DNA of 64,000 nucleotides from Arthrobotrys musiformis. Taxonomy: Eukaryota > Ascomycota > Orbiliomycetes > Orbiliales > Orbiliaceae. Of this stretch, positions 1 through 11,160 are shown piece after piece. Both the position numbers and the translations under genes were made by a program. The stretch lies in the NCBI GenBank assembly GCA_036971715.1, contig JAVHJL010000001.1:1984001-2048000 (forward strand). Reading direction: 5' to 3'. The notes under the pieces were generated by a model. The model had not been told where the DNA came from and made no database searches. It worked only from the letters and a program-made list of their open reading frames with translations. Positions within the stretch are counted from its first letter, which is position 1. Each line of letters starts with the position of its first letter.

Positions 1-1108
1 TAAATCGCCAGGTGCCTATGTGTTATTAACGGGATTGTAATATTAACCCAAGCACGGAATGATTAATTATTAGGTCGTTTTATTGGCGCTGATCCATGAT
101 AGAGTCCTACTATACTGGTCCCGAAATTTGAATTTTCAAAGGGCAGGGAGAGTATCTATATCTAAATGCACCTAAATATCTACATGTTTGTTGAGTTTAT
201 GCAGTACATATACATATGGTTACTGTTTTCCAGCGCGGCGGATCGGACTGCACACATTCTATATTGATTACTACCAGTACTGCAGTATATGTTTATGTTT
301 TACAGTGCATTATAATATCAGTGTCAACATCAATTGTGTTATCTCAGCTATGATGTTGAATCCATATTGGACGCTCGTAACTTTCTGGCTAATTAGCCAA
401 GTGGATACGGCCGTGGTACATACTTTAGGCTTCGGAGCGGGAATGTTCTCATGGTTAGTATGATGATTTGGATAATCGATACAAAACTCCCTACGGGTAG
501 TTGATACGGTCTCGCGAATATTATCCTCTTGTCTGGTACCCACCCGGGGCCGTATAGGTCCCTGCATTAGAGACATATCCTTCCTTTAATTTACCTAAAG
601 GTTTTGGCCTATATATGCCTGTCTAACTTTAACTAGCGAGGCCCCGGCGAGACATCGCTATGCTCCCGCTACTAAAATACAAGATTATGACAATGATGCC
701 ATATCTCTAGTCTCGACATATGTACATGCACACCCAGGTACCTGAGAACAAAATACTGTATTTTGAAAATGAAAGTGAGGGGAAAATTAGAAATTCAATT
801 GATCAAGGAACACCCTCAAACACTTACCAATGGTAATTCTATCGTCGCAATGACAAAGGCACGATATATGCTACGATTTGTACTAAAAGAACCGACGGAC
901 CCACATTTACGGTATCAATGATTTCATTTCGAGATAGAGTTTAATTACAGTGAAAGGTAGGAGGCAAAATAAAAGCCTATGAATCAAAAGATGCATTCGT
1001 ACGCGCGTGCGCCAAATCCCCAAAGATAGATTAAAACAAAAATGCACCAACCAATACCTAGTACGAAGCGTATATACGTATCTCTAATTGACGAGATTCA
1101 CCATAGGT
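1..1108. other. Intergenic region, left edge
   Basis: This AT-rich stretch lies downstream of the minus-strand regulator. The few open frames (for example 188-463) have no family signature, no codon pattern and no splice structure that I can support. A short perfect palindrome, CGTATATACG, sits at 1069-1078, just past the stop of the regulator gene. Nothing else is recognised. Confidence 0.6.
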
Positions 1109-2862
1109 CTACCAGGTCAACTGCGTGCTCCCCAAAATCTCCGCCGCTAAGTTATATATCTTCTCATTCTCCCGACCGTCAACCTGTAACAGCACACTGG
1201 TCCAACTATCCCCGATAGTTATCAACGGCCATACCACCCACTCTTTTCTCTGCACCATACTACACAAGACTCTGATATACCTCTTCATTTTTCCACCCGC
1301 CAAAAACCAACTATAATTATCGACTTTGCAGGCGGTGGCCATATAGTGCGCTGCAATCGCGATGGCCCTTTCGTCCTTTTGAGCAAGCAGACTGACGAAT
1401 GCGCCCGGGCACATCGTGGGGAATGTATTCACACGGCCTGCCAGTTCGCTGATTGTATTCGAGGGGATTAATAGAGCCGCGTGAACCCATTCTATTAGAC
1501 CCATTGTGATTCTATACACCGCCCGAAGCTCTGGATCGGCGACTTCTTCGTCTATCCCGTCCTTCACACGACTGGATATCAACATCAACCGCTCGTTTCT
1601 CAAAAACTCCGGAAGTTCCTCGTCTAGTACCGTTGCCCCCTCGCGAGCTTCGATTAGGCGTCTACAACGCGTTCCGTCGAGGAGGTTCCAGTAGTTGTAC
1701 CCAACGGTTTTGGTACCCTGACTCATACGGAAGAATCTTACAAAGTCGTCGTAGAAGTCTTCTTTATTCGAATGATGAAAGGCGTTCATGCCATTCCACA
1801 AAGCTATGAGCATCGATGTCGCAAAGATGGCTTCGGCGCTCTCCCCGACTTTCTCGGGCTCCGATAGGATCTGTTGGAATGAACGGAGTGCTTTGGTGAA
1901 GTACTTTGAGCTGGCGGAGCCGATGAGGCTTTGTGGTTCTACGGCTGTGCGGTCGATTAGATGTACTGCCGCGCAGGCGAGGAGGGCGTCTTGGAGGAAG
2001 GGATGTGATGCTGCTAGTTGCGGGATTGCTTCGCGCATGAGTTCTCCGGTTGAAGAACGGGTGGGGAAGCGCACGCCGCTGCAGGTGACGGTTACCCAGT
2101 GGTGTATTAGCTTTGCTTCGTTGGTCGGACGGCCTGGGCGGCCTGGGACAAGAGCGAAGTGGGGGATTGGGTTTATGTCGACTTTTAAGACTCTGTTGGT
2201 TGTGTATTCCGGCCCCGGGCGCGGGATGATTTCGTCGAATTCTCCGTCGTCGTAGACCTCTGGGGGTGTGGCGGGGTGACTGCCCCCACTATCTGAGGAG
2301 GAGGAAGAAGACCGATTGGTTTGGAATGTGACGGGTCGCTGGGGACGGGAATGCGAGGGAGCTATGTAGATGCATTTCTCACCACGGTCCATGCAGTTCC
2401 CGCAGCGGGGCTTTCCTTCGTCGCACTGGTAGAAATACTTAGCATACCCTCCTTCTACTTGGAACAATCTCGATCTATCGATGAATAATATTTGAAGTTG
2501 TAATTGGAGTACATGCATGATGCAAGGTAGCATACCTTCACCTTCCTCGTCTTACACATCCCGCACCCCATGCGACTCTTCCTATGTGTCCTCCTCTGCG
2601 CCTGTTTAATTGCCGCCTCCTTCCCGCGCGGATGGTTTCCGGTATTCTCAGTTCCATTTTGTTCCCCCGCATTAACAAGCTCGATATCAAGCTCTGACTC
2701 CGACGTCCCACCTCCGGCTGGAACCGCGTTGTTCTTGTTGTGATTTGAGGATTCGTCACTCCCAGACACAGGTGACAGGCCGCTGTTGAGATCGAGAGTC
2801 TGGACTTGGATTGGGAACTGGATGATATTTCCGGCGGCCAGCCCTGCGCCTGATTTTGGCAT
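1109..2862 (-). CDS. Zn2Cys6 fungal transcription factor
   Basis: This is a nuclear binuclear-zinc-cluster transcription regulator of 547 residues in two exons (2862-2536 and 2425-1109). The 110 nt intron (2426-2535, GTATGC...CAG) splits the zinc cluster itself. After splicing the six cysteines fall at about C100, C103, C110, C117, C120 and C127, giving the classic C-x2-C-x6-C-x6-C-x2-C-x6-C spacing with a basic patch just before it. The rest carries the weakly conserved regulatory region of the UPC2/Fungal_trans_2 type (a His-His-Trp start near HHWVTVTCSG, then helical segments). A Ser-rich linker follows the cluster. I chose the ATG at 2862 because a TATA box lies about 40 bp upstream; an in-frame ATG at 2970 would add 36 residues. 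Target genes cannot be read from the sequence. The family is secure, the start less so. Confidence 0.88.
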
Positions 2863-2902
2863 GGTCTGGAAGAAAACCGGCTGGAATATGCGGGCGACTG
2901 TT

Positions 2903-2911
2903 CCTTTTATA
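2903..2911 (-). promoter_or_regulatory. TATA box of the Zn2Cys6 regulator
   Basis: Read on the minus strand this is TATAAAAGG, about 40 bp upstream of the ATG at 2862. It favours that ATG over the in-frame one at 2970, which would lie upstream of the TATA box. Confidence 0.5.
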
Positions 2912-3816
2912 TGGCTGCTTATATGGGGAACCTCCCTCGGTTCACTGTTTAACCAATTACGGTACTGCACTTCTTTTCACCAGCCCGACTAGCTACAGAT
3001 CGAGTAAAAATATGGGGCCTTCACAGGGGCCGCTCATGCAGGTTACCAAAATTAAAAAGCGCAGGAATTTTGTCCTTTTTCGCCGACGGCGGGATGCGGG
3101 AGAGCGTATCTGGTTGGGCTGGGTGCAATAAGCTGAATCGCAATGATGGAGGTTGTACGGAGTAATGTTTGGGAACCGGACAGTTGCCCCTTTCGCTCGT
3201 ATTCAGAATTCACCCTTGTTTGCGGCAAACGGCAAATCGGTCGTCATAAGGCTCGAGCTTCGAATCGAGCCAAGGCGCTTGGAAGAAGTAGGAAATCGAT
3301 GTGCCTGGATTTGGAGTCCGACCTTTTTTGGGGCCCGGACTGAGCTCCAGGACAGGAAAACTTTGGCTTATAAACTGCGGGATGGATAGGGACGAAATTA
3401 GTGTTTACGTATGCATATGCATGTATTCGAATGCATTCGAATGGCGCTGGGCGGTGTGGGCTAGTTCGCTCGATTTCACGAGCTACTGAAGTACTTCTGC
3501 AGGTCCTGGCTCAGCCTTATCAGAAGCCTTAATTCGTACCGAAGCCCCGACATTCGTTTGTAAATTTAGGCTTCTAGAATGAAACGAAAAGAGGAAATGT
3601 TTACATTGGCGGCGTGTTCGGCCTCATTTCTTTAATATAAAAACGCCTGATTACGCACGCTATAAAACGAATGTACTACGCATATACGTATGCACGGGGT
3701 CCGCGGCCACACCGGAGTACTTAGCTAGTATCCCATGCATCCGATCTTTTAGAGTACCGATTACCCCCATTGCATAGCCATCAAACGTTGACAAAGAAAA
3801 CTTATTGAATCATGAA
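2912..3816. other. Intergenic region with palindrome cluster
   Basis: This is the promoter side of the Zn2Cys6 gene and the 3' flank of the GH5 gene. No gene is supported. A 12 bp palindrome (ATGCATATGCAT, 3411-3422) is followed directly by a perfect 18 bp palindrome at 3425-3442 (arms ATTCGAATG / CATTCGAAT). Confidence 0.5.
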
Positions 3817-5873
3817 TCAGCAGAATCCAACAACATGCTCAAAGTCCTTGATTCCCTGTCGAACCCCATGACCAAATTCCCAAAGGAACCTCTTATCAGC
3901 AGTCTTGCCTTTCTCCCTGACTTCCAAAGCTTCGTACTCTAGCTCTCTTCTTTTCACCCATAAATCGATCATACCGATTTTATCTGCTCCTGCCCTGGTG
4001 AGCCCCCCGCCGGTTCGGTTAAGTCGGTAGGCAAAAAATACAAGGGCGTCATTAAAGCCCAGTTCCCACCCATCTTGGAAGCGATTGTGCTCGAAATACT
4101 GTCCGGGGGAAGTGTGGTTCCAGTAATTGGTATGTTGAGTCAATGATGCGTTTTTAAGATCTTCTCTTGCCTTCGAGGCCTTGAAGATACTATCTTGGAC
4201 AGCGGATTTGTCGGCTGCGGCGAGTGGAGGGGGTGGAACTGCACCGTTGTTCGTTTGTTCTGTGAATCCCCATTCTCCACCTGGCATCCATGCCTATCCG
4301 TTCCGATTCCCTATTAGCGTCCGTATAGATGTAATAACGATAGCCCATTGTCGGTCCACATAATAATCGAGTGATACTCACCATTTTGTACGTCCAAAAG
4401 AAACTGCCTCCACTCCCTCTCCACCATGTCTCCGTCTGTTTCTTGCCAAACCTCGTGGCAAGATCCTTCCTTTTATCCCCTTGTATATTACCCCAACTTC
4501 GACCGTCCATCACACAACTATACTCTCCTATCACAACCGCGGCACCTTGCCCCTTGGTATTCTCGACCTCAGCCAAATTGACCTTTTCAATAATTTGATA
4601 TGGGTTCAACTTCTTATCTTCCTCCGCAAAGGTATAATACTTGTGCGTATCGACAATAACGCTGCAGCAGCCCCTCGCATTCATTTTGATCGAATACTGT
4701 AACGCAGTATTAATATCCCAAGCATCGGATATGTAAACGTTCAAGTGGGGGTTAATCCTGCCCAGTTCATCGATAACCTGATCGTAAAACTCATACATCC
4801 CATGAGCACCGTACACAGCTTCATTCACAAGCTGTAAACCGATGACAAACGGTATATCCTTCGTTTCATTAGCTATGAATTTCAGACATTCGATGGCGAG
4901 TTTTATATTTTTCGAGCTGCCCCAGAATTCTGCTTTATGGCATGAAGTGCCAGAGTGGGAATCACCGTTCGCACCACCGGGGAGGGCGTGGAAGTCTATT
5001 AATGTGGCTATACCTTGTGCGGCGGCGGATACGATGTATTGTTTGATGTAGAGCCAGGAGTTGGTGTAGACTTGTCCGTACTTCTCGAACGGCGTTGAGC
5101 GACAGAAGTTCGGGCCGAGGCTGAAGTAGCCGATTGGCAGGCGAACTGTGGTTACGGAAGCTTTGTTGGCGAGGAATACCCAGTCTTCGGGTGTCATTGT
5201 TGTCGACCAGAAGTTTTCGAAGAGTTGGCGGGTAGCGTCCAGGCCATGAGCGTTCACTTGACTTTTTTGATGAATGCAACTTAAGTATAGATTCTGAATG
5301 GGATAGGTATTTAAGGGATAATAGGGGAACATACGCCTTCACAGCATCAAGCTCGCTGTCACCCGTTGCTCCATCACAGAATAAGCTCCCAAATAGCCAC
5401 CTCTCAGCCACAAATATGGCCCCAAGGTTCGTCCCATGGTGATACCTATACGCCAAAACATCCCTTTCCACTGGCTCCGCAAGCAATGGTTCATCCGTCT
5501 TAAAGATTGTTTGGCCATGCGTTCCGGGATGGTTTGCCGCACCACTGCTACCGGGGAAGGAGTCGCGAATGGGGTTGGTTCGCTGTTTGATAGCCTCTGC
5601 TATCTCTTTTAAGGCATTGCGCATCCTTTTCAGCGCGTTGTTTGAATCCGGGCCTACTATGATTGCGGATTCTAGAAGCGCTGGGATACTCGGTGTAGCC
5701 TTCGTTTTTCTACTAATATATAGGGGGAAAGAAGGACTTTGGTGAGTGGTAGGATATCGATGCTGCTGAAGAAGAGTGCTGTCTATGTTAGCGGATATAG
5801 CCTCCTTGCCCAATATCAGATGGACCGGTAGAGAAGCCCTTTTACCTTTGAACAAATGCTTCAAACTTCCCAA
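3817..5873 (-). CDS. Glycoside hydrolase family 5, glucan 1,3-beta-glucosidase-like
   Basis: This is a predicted beta-glucanase of 631 residues in three exons: 5873-5335, 5261-4382 and 4293-3817 (introns of 73 and 88 nt). It matches the clan GH-A fold used by exo-beta-1,3-glucanases. Visible hallmarks are RLPIGYFSLG, DFHALPGGANG, the acid/base glutamate in LQLVNEAV (about E327), DTHKYYTF, and the nucleophile glutamate in VVIGEYSC (about E426), followed by FFWTYKM and W-GF near the C-terminus. There is no signal peptide. The first 120 or so residues look unrelated to the catalytic core, so the enzyme may act inside the cell or leave by an unconventional route, for example in remodelling wall or storage glucan. 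The C-terminal segment after the barrel is predicted helical. It lies between the regulator and the CLYBL-like gene, all on the minus strand. Exact substrate linkage is not determined. Confidence 0.85.
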
Positions 5874-6268
5874 CTATCCTCTTTATTCGTCTATTCGTAC
5901 TGACGTAGACTCGAGGCTTTCAGTTTTGTATATCAGAAGGATGGAGTGGAGGACAATAATGTGGGATTTTGTGCGTTGGGATTTATAGTCAGTCTATCAG
6001 CGCCTATCGATAGCTATCGGGCGGGCTCGGATGACGTATGCAGCCACTAAAGACGGCTAGGTCGAAAGTACTAAGCCAATAAATTGCTTCAGCCGTCGTT
6101 CGTGTGCATGGCGTGACTGCGAGTCCGCAGGTATCTATAGGTTGAGCGTTTTCGAAAAAGACAATGTTCACGATTCGGGCTCGAAACTTCAGGAACTCGA
6201 GATCTAGCATCTTAAAATTTTAAAATACAAGCGCTCTGGTTGCATGTATTTGATGTTGCTTCAAAGGG
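5874..6268. other. Intergenic region
   Basis: This 395 bp stretch holds the promoter side of the GH5 gene and the 3' end of the CLYBL-like gene. No gene, repeat or recognisable signal is seen. Confidence 0.5.
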
Positions 6269-7851
6269 TCAGCTTGCGGATGCAAATCTATCCTTTTCGA
6301 ACGCTTCAATCAGTTTATGTTTCTCGAGGATATTCTCCGCTTTCCTGAACACCGGTCTATCCACCATCTTCCCGTCAAATTCGAACGCGCCGTCCGCTTT
6401 GTTTTTCTCGACAGCCGCTAGCAGTTCCCTCGCCCACTCTACCTCATCCGGATCTGGGGAGAATACTTTGTTGATTGTCTCGATCTGGTCCGGGTGGATT
6501 GCTTGCTGTATTTACGAGTCAGAGAATTGCATTGAATGTATAAGGTATTTATTTATTGAAGATATCATACCTTGCCCTCGAAACCCAGATGTACCCCTTC
6601 TTCACATTCTTCCTTCAGTATATCAAGGTTCTTGAAGTCCTGGCAGACCTAGAATTACAGACGACTTTTGTTAGAATGCGCACCGCTATAGTAGGCTGAG
6701 GAGACTTGGTCACTATACCATATCGATTGGGGTAGTACCGGTCCATTTGGCGATATGTACTAAACTGCTTCGTGCGAATAGCATATTTGATCGGTCCTTC
6801 GTCCTGGGAATTCCCATGGACGCACAATAGTCTTCTGCCGCAAACTATAGAGATTCCAGCTAATAAGTTTCTCATCAGAGAAGACTCGATATATATTTGA
6901 CCAATATGAAAGAAGTCCCTTACCACTAATGCTGAAAAGTGTTTTTGGTGTGAAGAAAAGAGTGGGAGATTGAGGACGGCGTACGCCGTTTCTATCGTCG
7001 GGATTACATTTGCTCTTTTGATCTGTCGGCTACGATCTATCACTTTCCTCTGTTTATTGAAAATGATCTCTCTGATATGCCGTAGGTCGTAGGGGGTGTT
7101 GGCCTTAGGTACTACCACTGTTATTGGCACTTTCAAGACCTCGGGAAATGCCTGAGTCCCTCCAGTTTAGCTATGGGCAGACAACGAAAACGGAGATTGG
7201 AGATATGGTTGGAATACGCACGAAGAGATCCAAATCTTGATCAAGTTCCTCTGATGGTGCAGTTACCTCCTTATTAGGGCCCTTCTGCCAGTTTTTTATG
7301 CCTAACCACCCCTCGTTATTGACTCGAAGGCACAGTTCGGCCTTCCGGTTTTCACCGGGTCTATATCCTTCAGTGCCCAGTCTTTTCCAGAGATTTTTGA
7401 GGTTTTCACGGGCTTGCTTCCTTTCTGAAGGCGCGACGCCGTCTTCTAAGTCGAAGACGATGCAGTCTGCTGCCGACGTGAGAGCCTTCTCAAGAAACCT
7501 TTCCTTGTGGGCCGGTACTGTATTTGGATAATTGTTATAACCTTAGCATCTGCATGAATGTATGGAAAGGTGCGTATGCATATGCGTACCATATAGGAAA
7601 CTCCGACGCAACCGCGCCCCTCGAAGCAACGAGTGCCCTTTGATCTCGACTTTTGCTGGCAGTAAATCGTCGTCCTCTTTCTTCTTGTTGTATTTGCTGT
7701 ACACTTTCGGCTTCTTCGAGCCTGTGCCCGCATTCCTCACCGCGTTTTTGGTGTTTTCGGCAGGCACACCCTCAGCGTACATTCGCGTGCCCCGGGAGGC
7801 ATTCCTCATAGCCGTAGTGAGGCTGACCACCGGTCGCGCGCACCTATTCAT
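6269..7851 (-). CDS. Mitochondrial citrate lyase beta-like (CLYBL/CitE family) enzyme
   Basis: The model has 408 residues in six exons: 7851-7590, 7517-7222, 7151-6924, 6844-6719, 6648-6571 and 6505-6269, with five introns of 65 to 79 nt. All junctions keep frame. The spliced protein shows the HpcH/HpaI aldolase/CitE core: LRRSFLYVPAHKERFLEKAL, the metal-binding DLEDGV (about 110-115), VPITVVVPKANTPYDL, the glutamate motif in IPTIETAYAVLNLP, FAAEDYCASMG, and the C-terminal QAIHPDQIETINKVFSPD. The N-terminus (MNRCARPVVSLTTAMRNASRGTR) is basic, Ser/Thr-rich and lacks acids, as in a mitochondrial presequence. Animal CLYBL cleaves citramalyl-CoA; bacterial relatives cleave malyl-CoA or citryl-CoA. 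Acyl-CoA lyase activity is therefore likely but the substrate is open. It is divergent from the GH18 gene across only 143 bp. Confidence 0.87.
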
Positions 7852-7994
7852 CTTCTGAAGGGGCCTCGATCTTGAAGTTGTACTTTATACAAATTTATAT
7901 ACAGCAAGAATATAACGTTGGTTGGATTCGAGGATATTTGTTTGGTGTTGAAGTCCCCAAAATCTAACACCTAAGCTTCTCCTCTCGAAACAAG
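7852..7994. promoter_or_regulatory. Short divergent promoter between CLYBL-like and GH18 genes
   Basis: Only 143 bp separate the two ATG codons (7851 minus, 7995 plus), so both promoters and 5' leaders must overlap. An AT-rich core (TATACAAATTTATATAC, about 7886-7902) could supply TATA-like elements for either side. Shared regulation is an inference. Confidence 0.5.
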
Positions 7995-8930
7995 ATGCCG
8001 CCAGTGCTCCCCCCCTCCACCGACCCCTCATCATCACCTTCACCACCGCCCCACGAGTCCCGCATCGTCTGCTACCACCAAACACACTACCACAACGGCA
8101 AATTTGTATCTATTCTCCCACTACTAGCCCCAGAATGCGGCGTAACGCACGTAATAATCGCCGCGATCCATCTCAACGCCTCTGCGAAGGACATAACCCT
8201 CAACGATGACCCCTACAGCGCGCCAAAACACGATATCCTCTGGCAGGAGTGTAAACAACTGCAAGATTCCGGGATAAAGGTCCTGGGAATGCTCGGTGGT
8301 GCTGCGAAGGGCAGTTACGCGCGTTTGGACGGCCCCACCGACCGGTTCGAAGAGTTCTACGGACCGTTGAAGGAAATGATCGAGTATGCCAAGCTCGATG
8401 GGTTGGATCTCGACGTCGAGGAGCAGATGTCCTTGCCGGGGGTCATAAGGCTTATCGACCGACTCAAGCAGGATTTTGGGAGAGAGTTCATCATCACTTT
8501 GGCACCGGTCCCGACGGGATTACAGTTATTCCGGCCTCATCTGTCGGGGTTCTCGTATTTTGAGCTGGAGAAGGCGTTTGGGAAGTACATATCGTGGTAC
8601 AACACGCAATTCTACTGCGGATGGGGGAGTATGAACAGCACAGCCGATTACGAGAAGATATTGATGTGTGGGTGGGATCCGAAGAAGATTGTGGTCGGAG
8701 TGGTCACGAACCCTGGGAATGGAGCTGGATGGGTGCCGGACGATGTGCTTTGCGACACGCTCTCTGAGATGAGGGATAAGCACCCGGAGAGTTTTGGTGG
8801 GGTTATGGGGTGGGAGTACTTCAATAGTATGACTACCTCGAATCCCGAGGAAGGCCCGTGGGCTTGGAGTAGACTTATGACATTGATTGTCCGGCCGCAC
8901 GTCCTAGAGGGCCTCGAGGTCGAGGAATAA
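7995..8930 (+). CDS. GH18 chitinase / endo-beta-N-acetylglucosaminidase-like enzyme
   Basis: This intronless gene encodes 311 residues of the glycoside hydrolase 18 fold. The catalytic DxxDxDxE motif reads DGLDLDVE (D135, D138, D140, E142), with E142 as the expected proton donor. Other family marks are VLGMLGGAAKGSY (second barrel strand), ITLAPVPTG, the WYNTQFYCGWG strand and the late Trp in MGWEYFNSM. The first 20 residues are Pro/Ser-rich and not a signal peptide, and there is no chitin-binding module, so an intracellular role is likely: turnover of chitin oligomers, or deglycosylation of N-glycans as in cytosolic fungal ENGases of this family. It shares a 143 bp promoter with the CLYBL-like gene. 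Short GH18 proteins of this kind are often annotated simply as chitinase; true activity is untested. Confidence 0.88.
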   Translation: MPPVLPPSTDPSSSPSPPPHESRIVCYHQTHYHNGKFVSILPLLAPECGVTHVIIAAIHLNASAKDITLNDDPYSAPKHDILWQECKQLQDSGIKVLGMLGGAAKGSYARLDGPTDRFEEFYGPLKEMIEYAKLDGLDLDVEEQMSLPGVIRLIDRLKQDFGREFIITLAPVPTGLQLFRPHLSGFSYFELEKAFGKYISWYNTQFYCGWGSMNSTADYEKILMCGWDPKKIVVGVVTNPGNGAGWVPDDVLCDTLSEMRDKHPESFGGVMGWEYFNSMTTSNPEEGPWAWSRLMTLIVRPHVLEGLEVEE

Positions 8931-9274
8931 CGGGGCGAGTGGTCATGAACGAATCAACGAATAAAAGAAGGATATATCAAGGGGGTTGCATTTTAGATGG
9001 AGTTCGCATACGGACGGATATTGGTCTTTCGGGCAGAATATTTGTATTTCTCATAAATTATAAATTATATCGGCATGTCGGGATGTTATCTTCAGAGCTT
9101 CGAGGAGAGTCAAGCTGAGTCAGTTGCCGCATTGGCAATACTTGCGACTTGCTTGGTTTCGAACAGAAATTTTCTATTTAAAGGCTCCGCTTAGTTCAAG
9201 AAACTCTCATTTCAAGCATCACAAAGACTTGAGCACATACCGCAACCGCCGGTATCAATATTGTAAGGCTAACA
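8931..9274. other. Intergenic region
   Basis: This 344 bp stretch holds the 3' flank of the GH18 gene and the promoter of the antiporter gene. I see no further gene or clear signal. Confidence 0.5.
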
Positions 9275-11160
9275 ATGTCGTCCTCACTGCCATATCATGA
9301 GCCCAATATTACCACGCTGCTGATAACCACCGGCTTCCTGCTGACCCTCAACTTGGGGAACTGGGCTCTCGATCGCCTTGTATTCTGCGGCCTCATCGGA
9401 CAAGTATGCCCACACTCTCAACACATAAAATTCAAATATATACTATCCCCCGTGTCAGAGTTAAACTAAAACCCTAGATATTCATAGGCACCATCTTAGG
9501 AACCCCGTTACTATCATGGCTCCCTCAAGACCTCGAGACCTCCGCAGTGCTACTGGGCTATCTCGGTCTCATACTGCTGGTCTACCACGGCGGCCTGGGT
9601 ACATCATTTAAACCCCTTTTGAACAATTTACCACTATCGATCGTGGTAGCGATAACGGGAATATGTGTCCCCATCGCATTTTCCTTCTTATTGGAGCCCA
9701 TCGCAAACGCGAGTAAGTTACAGTGTTTCACCGCCGGTGCAGCGCTATCTGCCACATCCCTCGGCACGACCTTTACGATTCTGTCGACCGCTGGGTTTGC
9801 GGGGACGAGGTTGGGTGTGGTGCTTACTTCTGCTGCGATGATGGATGATGTGGTTGGATTGGTTATGGTGCAGGTTGTGGGTGGGTTAGGAGGCGGGAGT
9901 GGAGTGGATATCACGTCTATTGTTCGTCCCGTGGGGGCAAGTTTAGGATTGATATTAGGAGCTGTTGTTATGGGGTGGGGGTGTCGGAAGGTTTTTGGGG
10001 GTATGAAGCTGCCGGAACAACTTGATAGGAGAGGGGTCATATGGAGTTTGCAAACCGGTGTATTGATTGTGTGCGTCGTTGTGGCGGGGTATTCGGGGGC
10101 ATCGGTGTTATTTGGAGCATTCATTGCGGGTGCTTTAGTGACTTGGTGGGATGAAGCCAGTGATATAGCTCCGGAGGCTGGCGAAGAAAATCCCCATGGA
10201 GGGAGGAGCGGGGCGGCATTATACGAAGAGTATTTCTCGCCGCCAGTTGAAAGGATTCTCATTCCCTTCTTTTTCGTAAGTCTTTCTTGACGAGATGCAC
10301 ATTGGTTTGGAGGATCGCTAATACCGTACTGTGATCATTTATAGGCCTCCATCGGGTTTAGTATCCCTATTAAGTCCCTATTCAGGGGGGAGATCATCTG
10401 GAGAGGGATCGTGTATACAATCCTGATGTTCGCTGCCAAGTTGGTAACGGGAATCTGGACCCTCCTCGTCGACCTCCCATTTAAAACGAGCAATCTCCTC
10501 TCATTCTTGGGCAAGAAAGCAGAGAAGGCTGAACCAACTCAACCAAGGACGGCGACGGAAGGGAAGGAGGCACCGCGGCAGAACGAAGCCGCCTTGAAGG
10601 CAGAAGGAGGGAATACGCCAAATCCTCCAGATTCCCAGACGAGTCCAGCTACGCAGAGTGAGTCTTCAGATGAATGGGAAGATATCACACCGGCCCCTCA
10701 ACCAACCACCCTCCCCTCAAACGAAAAAGATGAGCCAGCAAGTTCAAATCCTCAAAGAGAAGTCCCGCCCACCTCTCCAGCTGTAACACCCGCTCCTCAA
10801 CCAGGGATTCCCCGCCCACCAACATCAATCTACCCGTCCCTCATTCTCGGCTTAGCAATGGTTTCCCGTGGAGAAATAGCATTTTTAATCGCTTCAATCG
10901 CTTCTTCAAACAGTATCTTTCAAAACCCGACTTCTACCAGCAGTCTGGAAACCAGGGCAGCAACGAACGGCGGGGAAGGAGGTGATGGGGATATTTTCTT
11001 AATCGTCATTTGGGCAGCTATGCTTTGCACTATCCTGGGACCCCTCGGGGTTGGGTTGCTCGTTAGAAGGGTCAAGAGGCTCGAGGGACTTAGGGAGGGT
11101 GCTGGAGCGAGTGGACGAGGTGTTTTGGGGGAGTGGAGCGTTGTCAGCAAGGGGAACTAA
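9275..11160 (+). CDS. Cation/proton antiporter, CPA2 (Na+/H+ or K+/H+ exchanger) family
   Basis: The model has 580 residues in three exons (9275-9403, 9478-10275, 10345-11160; introns of 74 and 69 nt, both phase 0). The protein is strongly hydrophobic with many predicted membrane helices. The ion-binding segment contains consecutive aspartates in AAMMDDVVGLVMVQ, the position of the ND/DD motif that marks electrogenic members, and the GAALSATSLGTTFTIL helix that crosses it. It probably exchanges Na+ or K+ for protons at the plasma membrane or an endomembrane. A roughly 100-residue Pro/Glu/Ser-rich hydrophilic segment (about 10500-10815) interrupts the helices before the last bundle (SLILGLAMVSRGEIAFLIAS), so the C-terminal helices are set apart by a long loop. 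The C-terminus is short and basic. The family is firm; ion and membrane are not. Confidence 0.87.

Noticed and set aside
2863..2970. Upstream start of the Zn2Cys6 regulator at 2970
   Set aside because: A good TATA box lies between the two ATGs, so the mRNA probably starts downstream of 2903.
9582..10262. Minus frame of 226 codons inside the antiporter gene
   Set aside because: It is the reverse of hydrophobic-helix coding sequence; the plus frame has the CPA2 motifs and splices correctly.
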